A stretch of 64,000 bases of DNA from contig CM055898.1 in assembly GCA_029582155.1 (NCBI GenBank), forward strand, positions 26,481,245 to 26,545,244, given 5' to 3'. The position numbers were made by a program, and so were the translations under genes. The stretch is from Panopea generosa. Taxonomy: Eukaryota > Mollusca > Bivalvia > Adapedonta > Hiatellidae. The first letter of the stretch is position 1; every line of letters starts with the position of its first letter. Under the pieces are notes generated by a model. It was not told the DNA's origin and searched no databases. It saw only the letters and a list, made by a program, of their open reading frames with translations. Below, in pieces: positions 23,061 to 33,867 of this stretch.

Positions 23061-23617
23061 AGATAATTAATATCACATATTTGAATAAATAATATAATCT
23101 ATTTGAAATAAATGAATGAGTGATATCAACTATTTGGATAAGTGATATCACTCATTTTTCTAAAAGGTGATTATCACTTATTAAAAATGGGTGATGATTA
23201 AAATAATCATTTATTTGAATAAGTGATATCATTTATACGGTTAAAAAGTAAAATGGTACCTCACATGTATCACCTATTTGAATAATTAATATCACTAATT
23301 CATTGATTTAGGTTATATCACTTATTTGAATAGGTGATATCAGTTATTATGGTTTAATAGTAAAATTATACCCAATAGTTATCACCTTTTGAATAAGTGA
23401 TATCACTTATTCATTGATTTAGGTTACATTTCTTATTCATTTATGTGATATCAGTTGTTTTAAAAAAGGTTATATCACCTATTCGAATATGTCATATAAT
23501 TTTTAAAATAGGTGATATCACTTATTTCAATAGGTGACATCACCTATTTGATTGGGATACATTAAAATATTTCTCACCAGGATATAAATATATTAATGGA
23601 ATTAAAATGTTATTTTG

Positions 23618-24350
23618 TTAGTCTCAGTACTAACAAACTGTTGGAGGCTGATAGAGGTCATACTATGGATACTACTTAGCCTCAGTACTAATGAACTGTT
23701 AAAGGCTGATAGAGGCAATACAATGGATACTACTTAGCCTCAGTACTAATGAACTGTTAGAAGCTGATAGAGGCCATATTGTGGATACTACTTAGTCTCA
23801 GTACTAATGGACTGTTAGAGGCTGATAGAGGCCATATACTGGAAACTACTTAGTCTCAGTAAAAATGAACTGTTAGAGGCTGATAGAGGCCATATTATGA
23901 ATACTACTTAGCCTCAGTACTTATAGACTGTTAGAGGCTGAAAGAGGTCATATTATGGATACTGCTTAGCCTTAGTACTAATGAACTGTTAGAGGCTGAT
24001 AGAGGCCATATTATGTATACTGCTTAGACTCAGTACTTATAGACTGTTAGAGACTGATAAACGCCATATTATGGATACTACTTAGCCTCAGTACTAATGA
24101 AATGTTAGAGGCTGATAGAGGCCATATTATGGATACTGCTTAGCCTCAGTACTTATAGACTGTTAGAGGCTGATAGAGGCCATATTATGGATACTGCTTA
24201 GCCTCAGTACTAATGAAATGTTAGAGGCTGATAGAGGCCATATTATGGATACTGCTTAGCCTCAGTACTAATGAAATGTTAGAGGCTGATAGAGGCCATG
24301 CTATGGATACTTCTTAGCCTCAGTACTAACAAACCGTTAGAGGCTGATAG
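23618..24350 (-). repeat. 58-bp satellite, short inverted block
   Basis: About 12.6 units of 58 bp reading TTAGCCTCAGTACTAATGAA, CTGTTAGAGGCTGATAGAGG, CCATATTATGGATACTAC on the plus strand. This is the reverse complement of the large array at 42778-47596, so the block is assigned to the minus strand by that orientation. Confidence 0.95.
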
Positions 24351-24499
24351 TAGTTAATACAGATCATTCTGTTTACATAATGGCATCAATTACATTCATT
24401 AACAGTTATATTAATAAGATGCTGTTTATTACAAGAAATTGTATGTTATGATTATGTTGTTCATATCATTTTACACATAACTGTTATTTTTTAATTAAG

Positions 24500-24571
24500 G
24501 TCAAGCCATTGCCAACATGGAAAAGAAATGCCAAATATATGAAGAAACATCTGAATAGACTGGCTAAAATG
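24500..24571 (+). CDS. Exon-like segment upstream of the Ulp1 pseudogene
   Basis: A 24-codon open segment between TTTTTAATTAAG and ATG|GTTTGT encoding a very basic peptide (TWKRNAKYMKKHLNRLAKM). It ends in phase 0. The frame of the next exon that looks like Ulp1 would need a two-base carry-over, so membership in that gene is uncertain. Confidence 0.3.
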
Positions 24572-25011
24572 GTTTGTAACTAATATTTACTAATCATATA
24601 TGTCAGTGTTTAATCATTCAATGAAAACATTGCTCTGTCCGTTTTCATTTTGTACGTCTGGAAAGAAATGGAGAACAAGCATATTGTTGAATATATCACA
24701 AGTTTTGTATAATTATAATGGTTATAATTGCAATATGGATTAATTAATGATAACCTTTTATTTTCCCTTGTCCTTGTCATACATGTCATTTTTAAATGAT
24801 TGACTTGATTATTGAATTGATGAAAATTAACATTCATTGTTCATCTTGTGCAATAACACTAACTTTGTAATTGTTGATCAGATTTTAATAACAGATGGTA
24901 TATCTCTATAGTGAGATAATTAATTAATTATGAATATAAGTTTATTTTCATAAAAAAACCTTTCAGCTAGTGATATCAAGTCAACATTTATTTTTTGTTT
25001 CCTTTAAACAG

Positions 25012-25087
25012 ATATCATGTAATTCAGCAATGCCAAGGGCCCCACCAATGGCTTTCATCTACCTTCATGGAGTATTTAAAGCTACAG
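25012..25087 (+). pseudogene. Ulp1/C48-like protease, exon a
   Basis: Splice signals TTTCCTTTAAACAG and CTACAG|GTATTA bound 76 bp. The Ulp1-like frame (after one base) reads QCQGPHQWLSSTFMEYLKLQ, in the style of the N-terminal region of Ulp1 domains ahead of the GHIYVLPS segment. It ends in phase 0 and joins exon b. A second frame is also open across it, so the reading frame is inferred from the family pattern. Confidence 0.45.
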
Positions 25088-25804
25088 GTATTATTATATC
25101 AATAAGACCGTTTAATATAAAGACATGCTTAACATAGTTTTTATAAAAACACAATGCATGCATGACCAAATTCTAGCGTTAAGAAAATGAAAAAAATCAG
25201 GAATTTTATATGCTTTTCTTTGTATGAAAAACAATTAATACATACAAATCTCATTAAGTAAGAGAATCTCTATAAATGTTTTTAAAACCTTCTTTGTTTC
25301 TTCTTGAGTAATATAAAAAACTACATTTGCATGGAGTCGGTGTTGCATTGTTAGTATATTAGACCCAGGGTAGGAGAATCTTACGATTGCTTCTTCCATA
25401 GCAAATGTGTTGTCCTTGAATAAGTCAGTCTGTATATGGTCAAAATTTAATGTTATTTTTGCTTATGTTACAAAAAGTATATATTTTTATGTCCATGGTG
25501 TTGATGACCAGGAAGGCATATAGCTTTTGAACTGTAATGAAACTTGGTATACATCATCACCATCGTCTGAACACTTGCATATTGTCTAACTTTTCCGGCC
25601 AGATTATTATGTAAGGAGTTATGCCTCTGTATAGTGTAATTGTATTCCTCAATGGGTAGTCATGTATTATAAACGCATTAAATGTTATTTATTTGTATTT
25701 CAATTCTTCAGTACAATTTTATCTGAACTAAACCTACTGGTAGTATAAAAACATTATAATATTCCATAAGGGTTGTAAATTTGTATTTTATGTTTCAACA
25801 TAAG

Positions 25805-25933
25805 GTGTTATATGCCTTTCTAAGGTGCCTAATGGTGGAGAGGAACACAGCTGGAGAAGGTCACATTTATGTGCTGCCATCTATCTGGCATCATTGTGGG
25901 AGGCTGGTTGTTCTGATGCTTGGTTATACTGAA
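25805..25933 (+). pseudogene. Ulp1/C48-like protease, exon b
   Basis: 43 codons from the acceptor CAACATAAG. VERNTAGEGHIYVLPSIW is typical of the strand preceding the catalytic core of Ulp1-like proteases in mobile elements. The donor GAA|GTGTAA is weak, and a TAA follows if it is not used. The last 15 codons may be out of frame through a one-base change, as an alternative frame there reads WEAGCSDAWLY. Confidence 0.55.
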
Positions 25934-26301
25934 GTGTAAGTATTATTATACTCGATCAAACTGATTGCGTTTTGCTGTAAGTATCTTCCTACAACAGGTC
26001 AGCAAGTCTGATTCAAAATATGGAAAGACTGGTTTCAATAACTGGATCAGAAGAGTAGTTGATGGTCATCATTTTAAAGAAAAGTAAAGGATTGGTTAAC
26101 CAGGTTTCATAATGAACCTAGACTTGGCGTGATGTGTCTGTTTACTTATTTTTTCATTGTTATGGTAAAACTCATAAATTGTAATCATATAATATTTTTT
26201 ATTAAATTTTGTTGAATGCTTACCTTTATTTTGTTTTGACAAATCATGACATTGTGTACAATGCGTTTTACTTTGTATTTTTATTCTTGTTACATTATCA
26301 G

Positions 26302-26453
26302 GTAAAGATATCCATGTACAATTGGGTTTTCCTACCTGTGAATGTCAATGGAAACCACTGAGTGCTGCTTGCTGCAGTCGTCAACAAAAAAAAACGTCAT
26401 CATTCTGGACTCAATGTCCTCAAAACCGAACAGGGTGCTGATTGAAAATGGAG
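26302..26453 (+). pseudogene. Ulp1/C48-like protease, exon c (catalytic His and Asp)
   Basis: The acceptor ATTATCAG and donor GGAG|GTATGA bound 152 bp. The frame reads NWVFLPVNVNGNH, then a TGA exactly where the family has Trp, then VLLAAVVN. After a one-base slip in an A9 run comes VIILDSMS. NH supplies the catalytic His and LDSM the catalytic Asp of C48 proteases. One nonsense change and one homopolymer frameshift make this exon non-functional as written. Confidence 0.75.
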
Positions 26454-26699
26454 GTATGAATTATATGCAGATGAATAATATTTCAGCAGCTGTTTGCTTT
26501 TAGTAAGTATATGTTGGTTGATTCTAATTAAAAGCACATATAGCCGACTTGTGTTTAACATTAAGTAAATTGCTTTACAGAATGCAATTTTGTCATGTAC
26601 CTTTTTAAGAAGTTAGCAATCTGAATGTTTATGTTTTTTTATGAAGTCATATTTACAAACAAAATGATTCTTTATTTTGGTAATATTTATCAACTTAAG

Positions 26700-26814
26700 G
26701 AGATTTATGAAAATAAGGGCTGATGCTACCGGTGAGTCCCTGGACTGGTTTATTGGGTCACATACCAGCAGCAAGCAGAAAGACGGGTCAAGCTGTGGAT
26801 CTTTTGTACTCCTT
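26700..26814 (+). pseudogene. Ulp1/C48-like protease, exon d (catalytic Gln and Cys)
   Basis: From the acceptor CAACTTAAG the frame, after one base, leads to KQKDGSSCGSFVLL, the oxyanion Gln and nucleophile Cys signature of Ulp1-like proteases. The donor CTT|GTAGAT lies in phase, and splicing to 27555 avoids the TAA at 26825. Together with exon c this completes the His-Asp-Gln-Cys set in the correct order, the strongest evidence for the family. Confidence 0.75.
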
Positions 26815-27554
26815 GTAGATTGTTAAATCATGTCTCCCAGTATCAACTGCATTAAAGCTGTCATTATTTCATTTATTATAAATTTGGTAATAATCAATAA
26901 ATAGTTAATGTTAATTAACATATTAATATAAGGCAGATTGAAATTTAGCTTACTCAAATATCACTGAGCATCAAGCTTGATTTGTAAGAAATTGTTTCAC
27001 ATTCGCTGTAAAAATTATTATTTTAACAAACAGAAGCAGTTTTACCAATGTTGACTGTATGTTTATTGTTTATATGTCGCCATATAAACTTGCACAGGGT
27101 TTGCTTGGAATTGTTGTTTTCAACATAGCTTGACAAGTTGAAGCGAAACTTGCTGTAGATATATGGATCATTATGTATTGTCTTCCAGATGTTTCAGCAT
27201 ATACGTCATGTAATCATATAAGCATCACGCTGTTAATATATTTTGAGGTCCATTTGGCACCAGATGGGCTGTTGCTTAAATGAATTGCTTTTTATTTTCA
27301 TTAGACTTTACATTGTAATGCATCATTAAAGTCATTTAAAATATAATTGCAAAGCAGGTAAGGTAAATTAATTGAATGTTTGAAATTTTATAAGAAACAG
27401 TAAATGAGGTTTTAAATTTGCAACCAGTAAGAACATAATTATACTTAATATAATAACTACCAAATAAAACCATGTTTTAAAGAATCAGATTACATGCATT
27501 GTAATGTCTACTATACTTACTTAAGTAAATGGCTTATTTTAATATTTTTTCTAG

Positions 27555-27830
27555 AATGCAATGGCCTTAATGCATGGGTGTGACTTAAAAGGATTGACCA
27601 AACAAGACGGCATCAGCATGCGAAGTTATGTTGTTTACACACTTCTGCGTCATGCCACTGAACCACTGTCCCAGAAGACTATTTGAAGGCTGGTGAAGTC
27701 AGGTCACAAAAAGTCCTGGATTTGTTGTGGAAACTGCGAAAGATGAATCCACTTCACATGTGCTGGGATAACGCAGGTCCCAAAGAAAGATTTTATATGC
27801 ACTGTGTGCCACGTATAGTATTTTTGAACT
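27555..27830 (+). pseudogene. Ulp1/C48-like protease, last exon
   Basis: The acceptor ATTTTTTCTAG joins in phase to exon d and continues NAMALMHGCDLKGLTKQDG then MRSYVVYTLLRHA, matching the C-terminal helices of Ulp1 domains. A frameshift follows near 27660; in the next frame coding continues with EDYLKAGEVRSQKVLDLLWK and a short Cys/His-containing tail up to about 27820. The frame fades into SINE B tail and 60-bp satellite. The gene's true 3' end has been lost. Confidence 0.65.
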
Positions 27831-27861
27831 TTTCCTTTATACATTTGTATTGTTGAATTTA

Positions 27862-27891
27862 TTTGATTTTATGTCATCAAGGGCTAACAGA
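27862..27891 (-). mobile_element. SINE B tail fragment at satellite edge
   Basis: TTTTATGTCATCAAGGGCTA and the next 8 bases match the SINE B tail on the minus strand (compare 11485-11515). The 60-bp satellite begins at the next base. Confidence 0.6.
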
Positions 27892-30800
27892 TGTATACCA
27901 TAACAGTTGTGTTCACTGAGGGTGACAGTGGTATGTAAGTTTGACATAATATGTATACCATAACAGTTGTAAGTTTGACATAATATGTATACTGTAATAG
28001 TTGTGTTCACTGAGGGTGACAGTGGTATGTAAGTTTGACATAATATGTTTACTGTAATAGTTGTGTTCACTGAGGGTGACAGTGGTATGTAAGTTTGACA
28101 TAATATGTATACCATAACAGTTGTGTTCACTATGGGTGACAGTGGTATGTAAGTTTGACATAATATGTATACTGTAATAGTTGTGTTCACTGAGGGTGAC
28201 AGTGGTATGTAGGTTTGACATAATATGTATACCATAACAGTTGTGTTCACTGTGGGCGACAGTGGTATGTAAGTTTGGCATAATATGTATACTGTAATAG
28301 TTGTGTTCACTGAGGGTGACAGTGGTATGTAGGTTTGACATAATATGTATACCATAACAGTTGTGTTCACTGTGGGCGACAGTGGTATGTTAGTTTGGCA
28401 TAATATGTATACTGTAATAGTTGTGTTCACTGAGGGTGACAGTGGTATGTAAATTTGACATAATATGTATACCATAACAGTTGTGTTCACTGAGGGTGAC
28501 AGTGGTATGTAGGTTTGACATAATATGTATACCATAATAGTTGTGTTCACTGAGGGTGACAGTGGTATGTAAGTTCGACATAATATGTATACTGTAATAG
28601 TTATGTTCACTGAGGGTGACAGTGGTATGTAAGTTTGACATAATATGTATACCATAATAGTTGTGTTCACTGAGGGTGACAGTGGTATGTAAGTTTGACA
28701 TAATATGTATTACATAATAGTTGTGTTCTCTGAGGGTGACTGTGGTGTGTAAGTTTGACATAATATGTATATTGTAATAGTTGTGTTCACTGAGGGTGAC
28801 AGTGGTATGTAAGTTTGACATAATATGTATACCGTAATAGTTGTGTTCACTGAGGGTGACAGTGGTATGTAGGTTTGGCATAATATGTATACCGTAATAG
28901 TTGTGTTCACTGAGGGTGACAGTGGTATGTTAGTTTGACATAATATGTATACTGTAATAGTTGTGTTCACTGAGGGTGACAGTGGTATGTAAGTTTGACA
29001 TAATATGTATACTGTAATAGTTGTGTTCACTGAGTGTGACAGTGATATGTAGGTTTGACATAATATGTATACTGTAATAGTTGTGTTCACTGAGGGTGAC
29101 AGTGGTATGTAAGTTTGACACAATATGTATACCATAATAGTTGTGTTCACTGAGGGTGACAGTGGTATGTAAGTTTGACATAATATGTATACCATAATAG
29201 TTGTGTTCACTGAGGGTGACAGTGGTATGTAAGTTTGACATAATATGTATTACATAATAGTTGTGTTCTCTGAGGGTGACTGTGGTGTGTAAGTTTGACA
29301 TAATATGTATATTGTAATAGTTGTGTTCACTGAGGGTGACAGTGGTATGTAAGTTTGACATAATATGTATACCGTAATAGTTGTGTTCACTGAGGGTGAC
29401 AGTGGTATGTAGGTTTGACATAATATGTATACCGTAATAGTTGTGTTCACTGAGGGTGACAGTGGTATGTTAGTTTGACATAATATGTATACTGTAATAG
29501 TTGTGTTCACTGAGGGTGACAGTGGTATGTAAGTTTGACATAATATGTATACTGTAATAGTTGTGTTCACTGAGTGTGACAGTGATATGTAGGTTTGGCA
29601 TAATATGTATACTGTAATAGTTGTGTTCACTGAGGGTGACAGTGGTATGTAAGTTTGACACAATATGTATACCATAATAGTTGTGTTCACTGAGGGTGAC
29701 AGTGGTATGTAAGTTTGACATAATATGTATACCATAATAGTTGTGTTCACTGTGGGTGACTGTGGTATGTAAGTTTGACATAATATGTATACTGTAATAG
29801 TTGTGTTCACTGAGGGTGACAGTGGTATGTAAGTTTGACATAATATGTATACCATAATAGTTGTGTTCACTGAGGGTGACTGTGGTATGTAAGTTTGACA
29901 TAATATGTATACTGTAATAGTTGTGTTCACTGAGGGTGACAGTGGTATGTAAGTTTGACATAATATGTATACCATAACAGTTGTAAGTTTGACATAATAT
30001 GTTTACTGTAATAGTTGTGTTCACTGAGGGTGACAGTGGTATGTATGTTTGACATAATATGTATACCATAACAGTTGTGTTCACTGTGGGTGACAGTGGT
30101 GTGTAAGTTTGGCATAATATGTATACTGTAATCGTTGTGTTCACTGAGAGTGACAGTGGTATGTAGGTTTGGCATAATATGTATACTGTAATAGTTGTGT
30201 TCACTGAGGGTGACAGTGGTATGTAGGTTTGACATAATATGTATACCATAACAGTTGTATTCACTGTGGGTGACAGTGGTATGTAAGTTTGGCATAATAT
30301 GTATACTGTAATAGTTGTGTTCACTGAGGGTGACAGTGGTATGTAAATTTGACATAATATGTATACCCTAACAGTTGTGTTCACTGAGGGTGACAGTGGT
30401 ATGTAAGTTTGACATAATATGTATACCATAATAGTTGTGTTCACTGAGGGTGACAGTGGTGTGTAAGTTTGACATAATATGTATACTGTAATAGTTGTGT
30501 TCACTGAGGGTGACAGTGGTATGTAAGTTTGACATAATATGTATACCATAATAGTTGTGTTCACTGAGGGTGACAGTGGTATGTAAGTTTGACATAATAT
30601 GTATTACATAATAGTTGTGTTCACTGAGGGTGACTGTGGTGTGTAAGTTTGACATAATATGTATATTGTAATAGTTGTGTTCACTGAGGGTGACAGTGGT
30701 ATGTAAGTTTGACATAATATGTATACCGTAATAGTTGTGTTCACTGAGGGTGACAGTGGTATGTAGGTTTGGCATAATATGTATACCGTAATAGTTGTGT

Positions 30801-33097
30801 TCACTGAGGGTGACAGTGGTATGTAGGTTTGACATAATATGTATACCATAACAGTTGTGTTCACTGTGGGTGACAGTGGTGTGTAAGTTTGGCATAATAT
30901 GTATACTGTAATAGTTGTGTTCACTGAGGGTGACAGTGGTATGTAAATTTGACATAATATGTATACCATAACAGTTGTGTTCACTGAGGGTGACAGTGGT
31001 ATGTAAGTTTGACATAATATGTATACCATAATAGTTGTGTTCACTGAGGGTGACAGTGGTATGTAAGTTTGACATAATATGTATACTGTAATAGTTGTGT
31101 TCACTGAGGGTGACAGTGGTATGTAAGTTTGACATACTATGTATTACATAATAGTTGTGTTCACTGAGGGTGACTGTGGTGTGTAAGTTTGACATAATAT
31201 GTATATTGTAATAGTTGTGTTCACTGAGGGTGACAGTGGTATGTAAGTTTGACATAATATGTATACCGTAATAGTTGTGTTCACTGAGGGTGACAGTGGT
31301 ATGTTAGTTTGACATAATATGTATACTGTAATAGTTGTGTTCACTGAGGTTGACAGTGGTATGTAAGTTTGACATAATATGTATACTGTAATAGTTGTGT
31401 TCACTGAGTGTGACAGTGATATGTAGGTTTGGCATAATATGTATACTGTAATAGTTGTGTTCACTGAGGGTGACAGTGGTATGTAAGTTTGACACAATAT
31501 GTATACCATAATAGTTGTGTTCACTGAGGGTGACAGTGGTATGTAAGTTTGACATAATATGTATACCATAATAGTTGTGTTCACTGTGGGTGACTGTGGT
31601 ATGTAAGTTTGACATATAATATGTATACCATAATAGTTGTGTTCACTGTGGGTGACAGTGGTATGTAAGTTTGACATAATATGTATACTGTAATAGTTGT
31701 GTTCACTGAGGGTGACAGTGGTATGTAAGTTTGACATAATATGTATACCATAATAGTTGTGTTCACTGTGGGTGACTGTGGTATGTAACTTTGACATAAT
31801 ATGTATACTGTAATAGTTGTGTTCACTGAGGGTGACAGTGGTATGTAAGTTTGACATAATATGTATACCATAACAGTTGTAAGTTTGACATAATATGTTT
31901 ACTGTAATAGTTGTGTTCACTGAGGGTGACAGTGGTATGTATGTTTGACATAATATGTATACCATAACAGTTGTGTTCACTGTGGGTGACAGTGGTTTGT
32001 AAGTTTGACATAATATGTATACTGTAATAGTTGTGTTCACTGAGAGTGACAGTGGTATGTAGGTTTGACATAATATGTATACCATAACAGTTATGTTCAC
32101 TGTGGGTGACAGTGGTATGTAAGTTTGGCATAATATGTATACTATAATCGTTGTGTTCACTGAGGGTGACAGTGGTATGTAGGTTTGGCATTATATGTAT
32201 ACTGTAATAGTTATGTTCACTGAGGGTGACAGTGGTATGTAAGTTTGACATAATATGTATACCATTACAGTTGTGTTCACTGAGGGTGACAGTGGTATGT
32301 AGGATTGGCATAATAATTACACTGTAATAGTTGTGTTCACTGAGGGTGACAGTAGTATGTAAGTTTGACATAATATGTATACTGTAATAGTTGTGTTCAC
32401 TGAGGGTGACAGTGGTATGTTAGTTTGACATAATATGTATACCATAACTGTTGTGTTCACTGAGGGTGACAGTAGTATGTAAGTTTGACATAATATGTAT
32501 ACTGTAATAGTTGTGTTCACTGCGGGTGACAGTGGTATGTAAGTTTGACATAATATGTATACCATAATAGTTGTAAGTTTGATATACTATGTTTACTGTA
32601 ATAGTTGTGTTCACTGAGGGTGACAGTGGTATGTATGTTTGACATAATATGTATACCATAACAGTTGTGTTCACTGTGGGTGACAGTGGTATGTAAGTTT
32701 GACACAAAATGTATACTGTAATAGTTGTGTTCACTGAGGGTGACAGTGGTATGTAGGTTTGACATAATATGTATACCATAACAGTTGTGTTCACTGTGGG
32801 TGACAGTGGTATGTAAGTTTGGCATAATATGTATACTGTAATCGTTGTGTTCACTGAGGGTGACAGTGGTATGTAGGTTTGGCATAATATGTATACTGTA
32901 ATAGTTGTGTTCACTGAGGGTGACAGTGGTATGTAGGTTTGACATAATATGTATACCATAACAGTTGTGTTCACTGAGGGTGACAGTGGTATGTAAGTTT
33001 GACATAATATTTATAACATAATAGTTGTGTTCACTGAGGGTGACAGTTGTTTGTAGGATTGGCATAATATGTATACTGTAATAGTTGTGTTCACTGA
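27892..33097 (+). repeat. 60-bp tandem satellite
   Basis: About 87 units of 60 bp. Landmarks are TTTGACATAATATGTATA, CCATAACAGTTGTGTTC, ACTGAGGGTGACAGTGG and TATGTAAG. Because 60 is divisible by 3 and two minus-strand frames lack stops, frames up to 364 codons arise with a 20-residue period; I do not call them genes. Units 28681-29220 and 29221-29760 form a nearly identical 540-bp pair (9 units each). A truncated unit recurs near 27970, 29980, 31875 and 32570. Confidence 0.98.
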
Positions 33098-33867
33098 AAG
33101 CAGCAGCGATTTGTTTAAATTATTTTTGTAAGCTTAAATAAATTTCAACATCAAATATAACACTATTTATGTTTCATTCATGATTTAAAATTAAATAATT
33201 GAAATATTCATGCTCCATACAGCTTATATGAAATTTCTTTGGACCAATAGGAAATCACTTACAGTATAAATAATCAAAGTGTGTGGCAATGGAATACAGT
33301 ATCATTTTATATTATGTATAAGTTGTAATATGTATTATTAAAATACTAGTTATACTCGTACTAATGATTGAAATGCTTGATTATTTAATTACAACTTTCA
33401 TGATTACTATTTGATTGTTTGTGAAGTGAAAATAATTATAATATACCATAAAAGCTACGGCAAATAAGGATGGTCGTGATATTATGTTTATCATGGAAAT
33501 TGCTTTCAATATTCAATGTTTATACAGCAATACAAGCAATATTTATGTAAGTAATTTATAACTGTGTTGTTTATTCTTATACATCCTATACATTATGAAC
33601 AAAGTTAATAAATCCCAAGTCTGCCTTTCCCTACTGGGTGTTCTAGCTGTTTCGTTATCATTTCCAACTTATTTGAAATCATTAAACTGTAATAAAACTA
33701 TTAAGTTATCCATCCATGCAAGATGAAATTATTCATTTGACAATGTGTTAAAATAACACTTAAGCACCACCGCTGATCATACACAAAACTGATCTACATG
33801 TGAAAATAGTTAAGAATCAACCTTATACAGTATATTTTTTAATGACGATTATCCACACATCAGATAT
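33098..33867. other. AT-rich spacer between satellites
   Basis: No exon, RNA gene or repeat could be supported. Confidence 0.5.

Larger units (their letters stand above)
20098..23560. repeat. Palindromic GATATC repeat field
   Basis: Roughly 3.2 kb (excluding one SINE) built from AAGTGATATCACTT and AGGTGATATCACCT palindromes joined by ATTCGAAT or ATTTGAAT, itself a palindrome. The basic step is 22 bp, and most units are their own reverse complement, so the field has no clear strand. GATATC occurs on the order of 100 times. A non-palindromic segment with TATGGGGTGCCGTTTTACTA recurs near 20405, 20772, 21470 and 21885, truncated near 22262, and appears reversed near 22665. No open frame of note. 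Confidence 0.95.

Noticed and set aside
25495-25640. Possible dispersed repeat (GATGACCAGGAAGGCATATA...)
   Set aside because: It looks like a familiar mollusc repeat, but there is no second copy in this window and I cannot define its ends.
27837-33065. Long minus-strand open frames (up to 364 codons) as protein genes
   Set aside because: They follow the 60-bp period exactly, exist in two frames at once, have no start context or unique sequence, and break where units are truncated.
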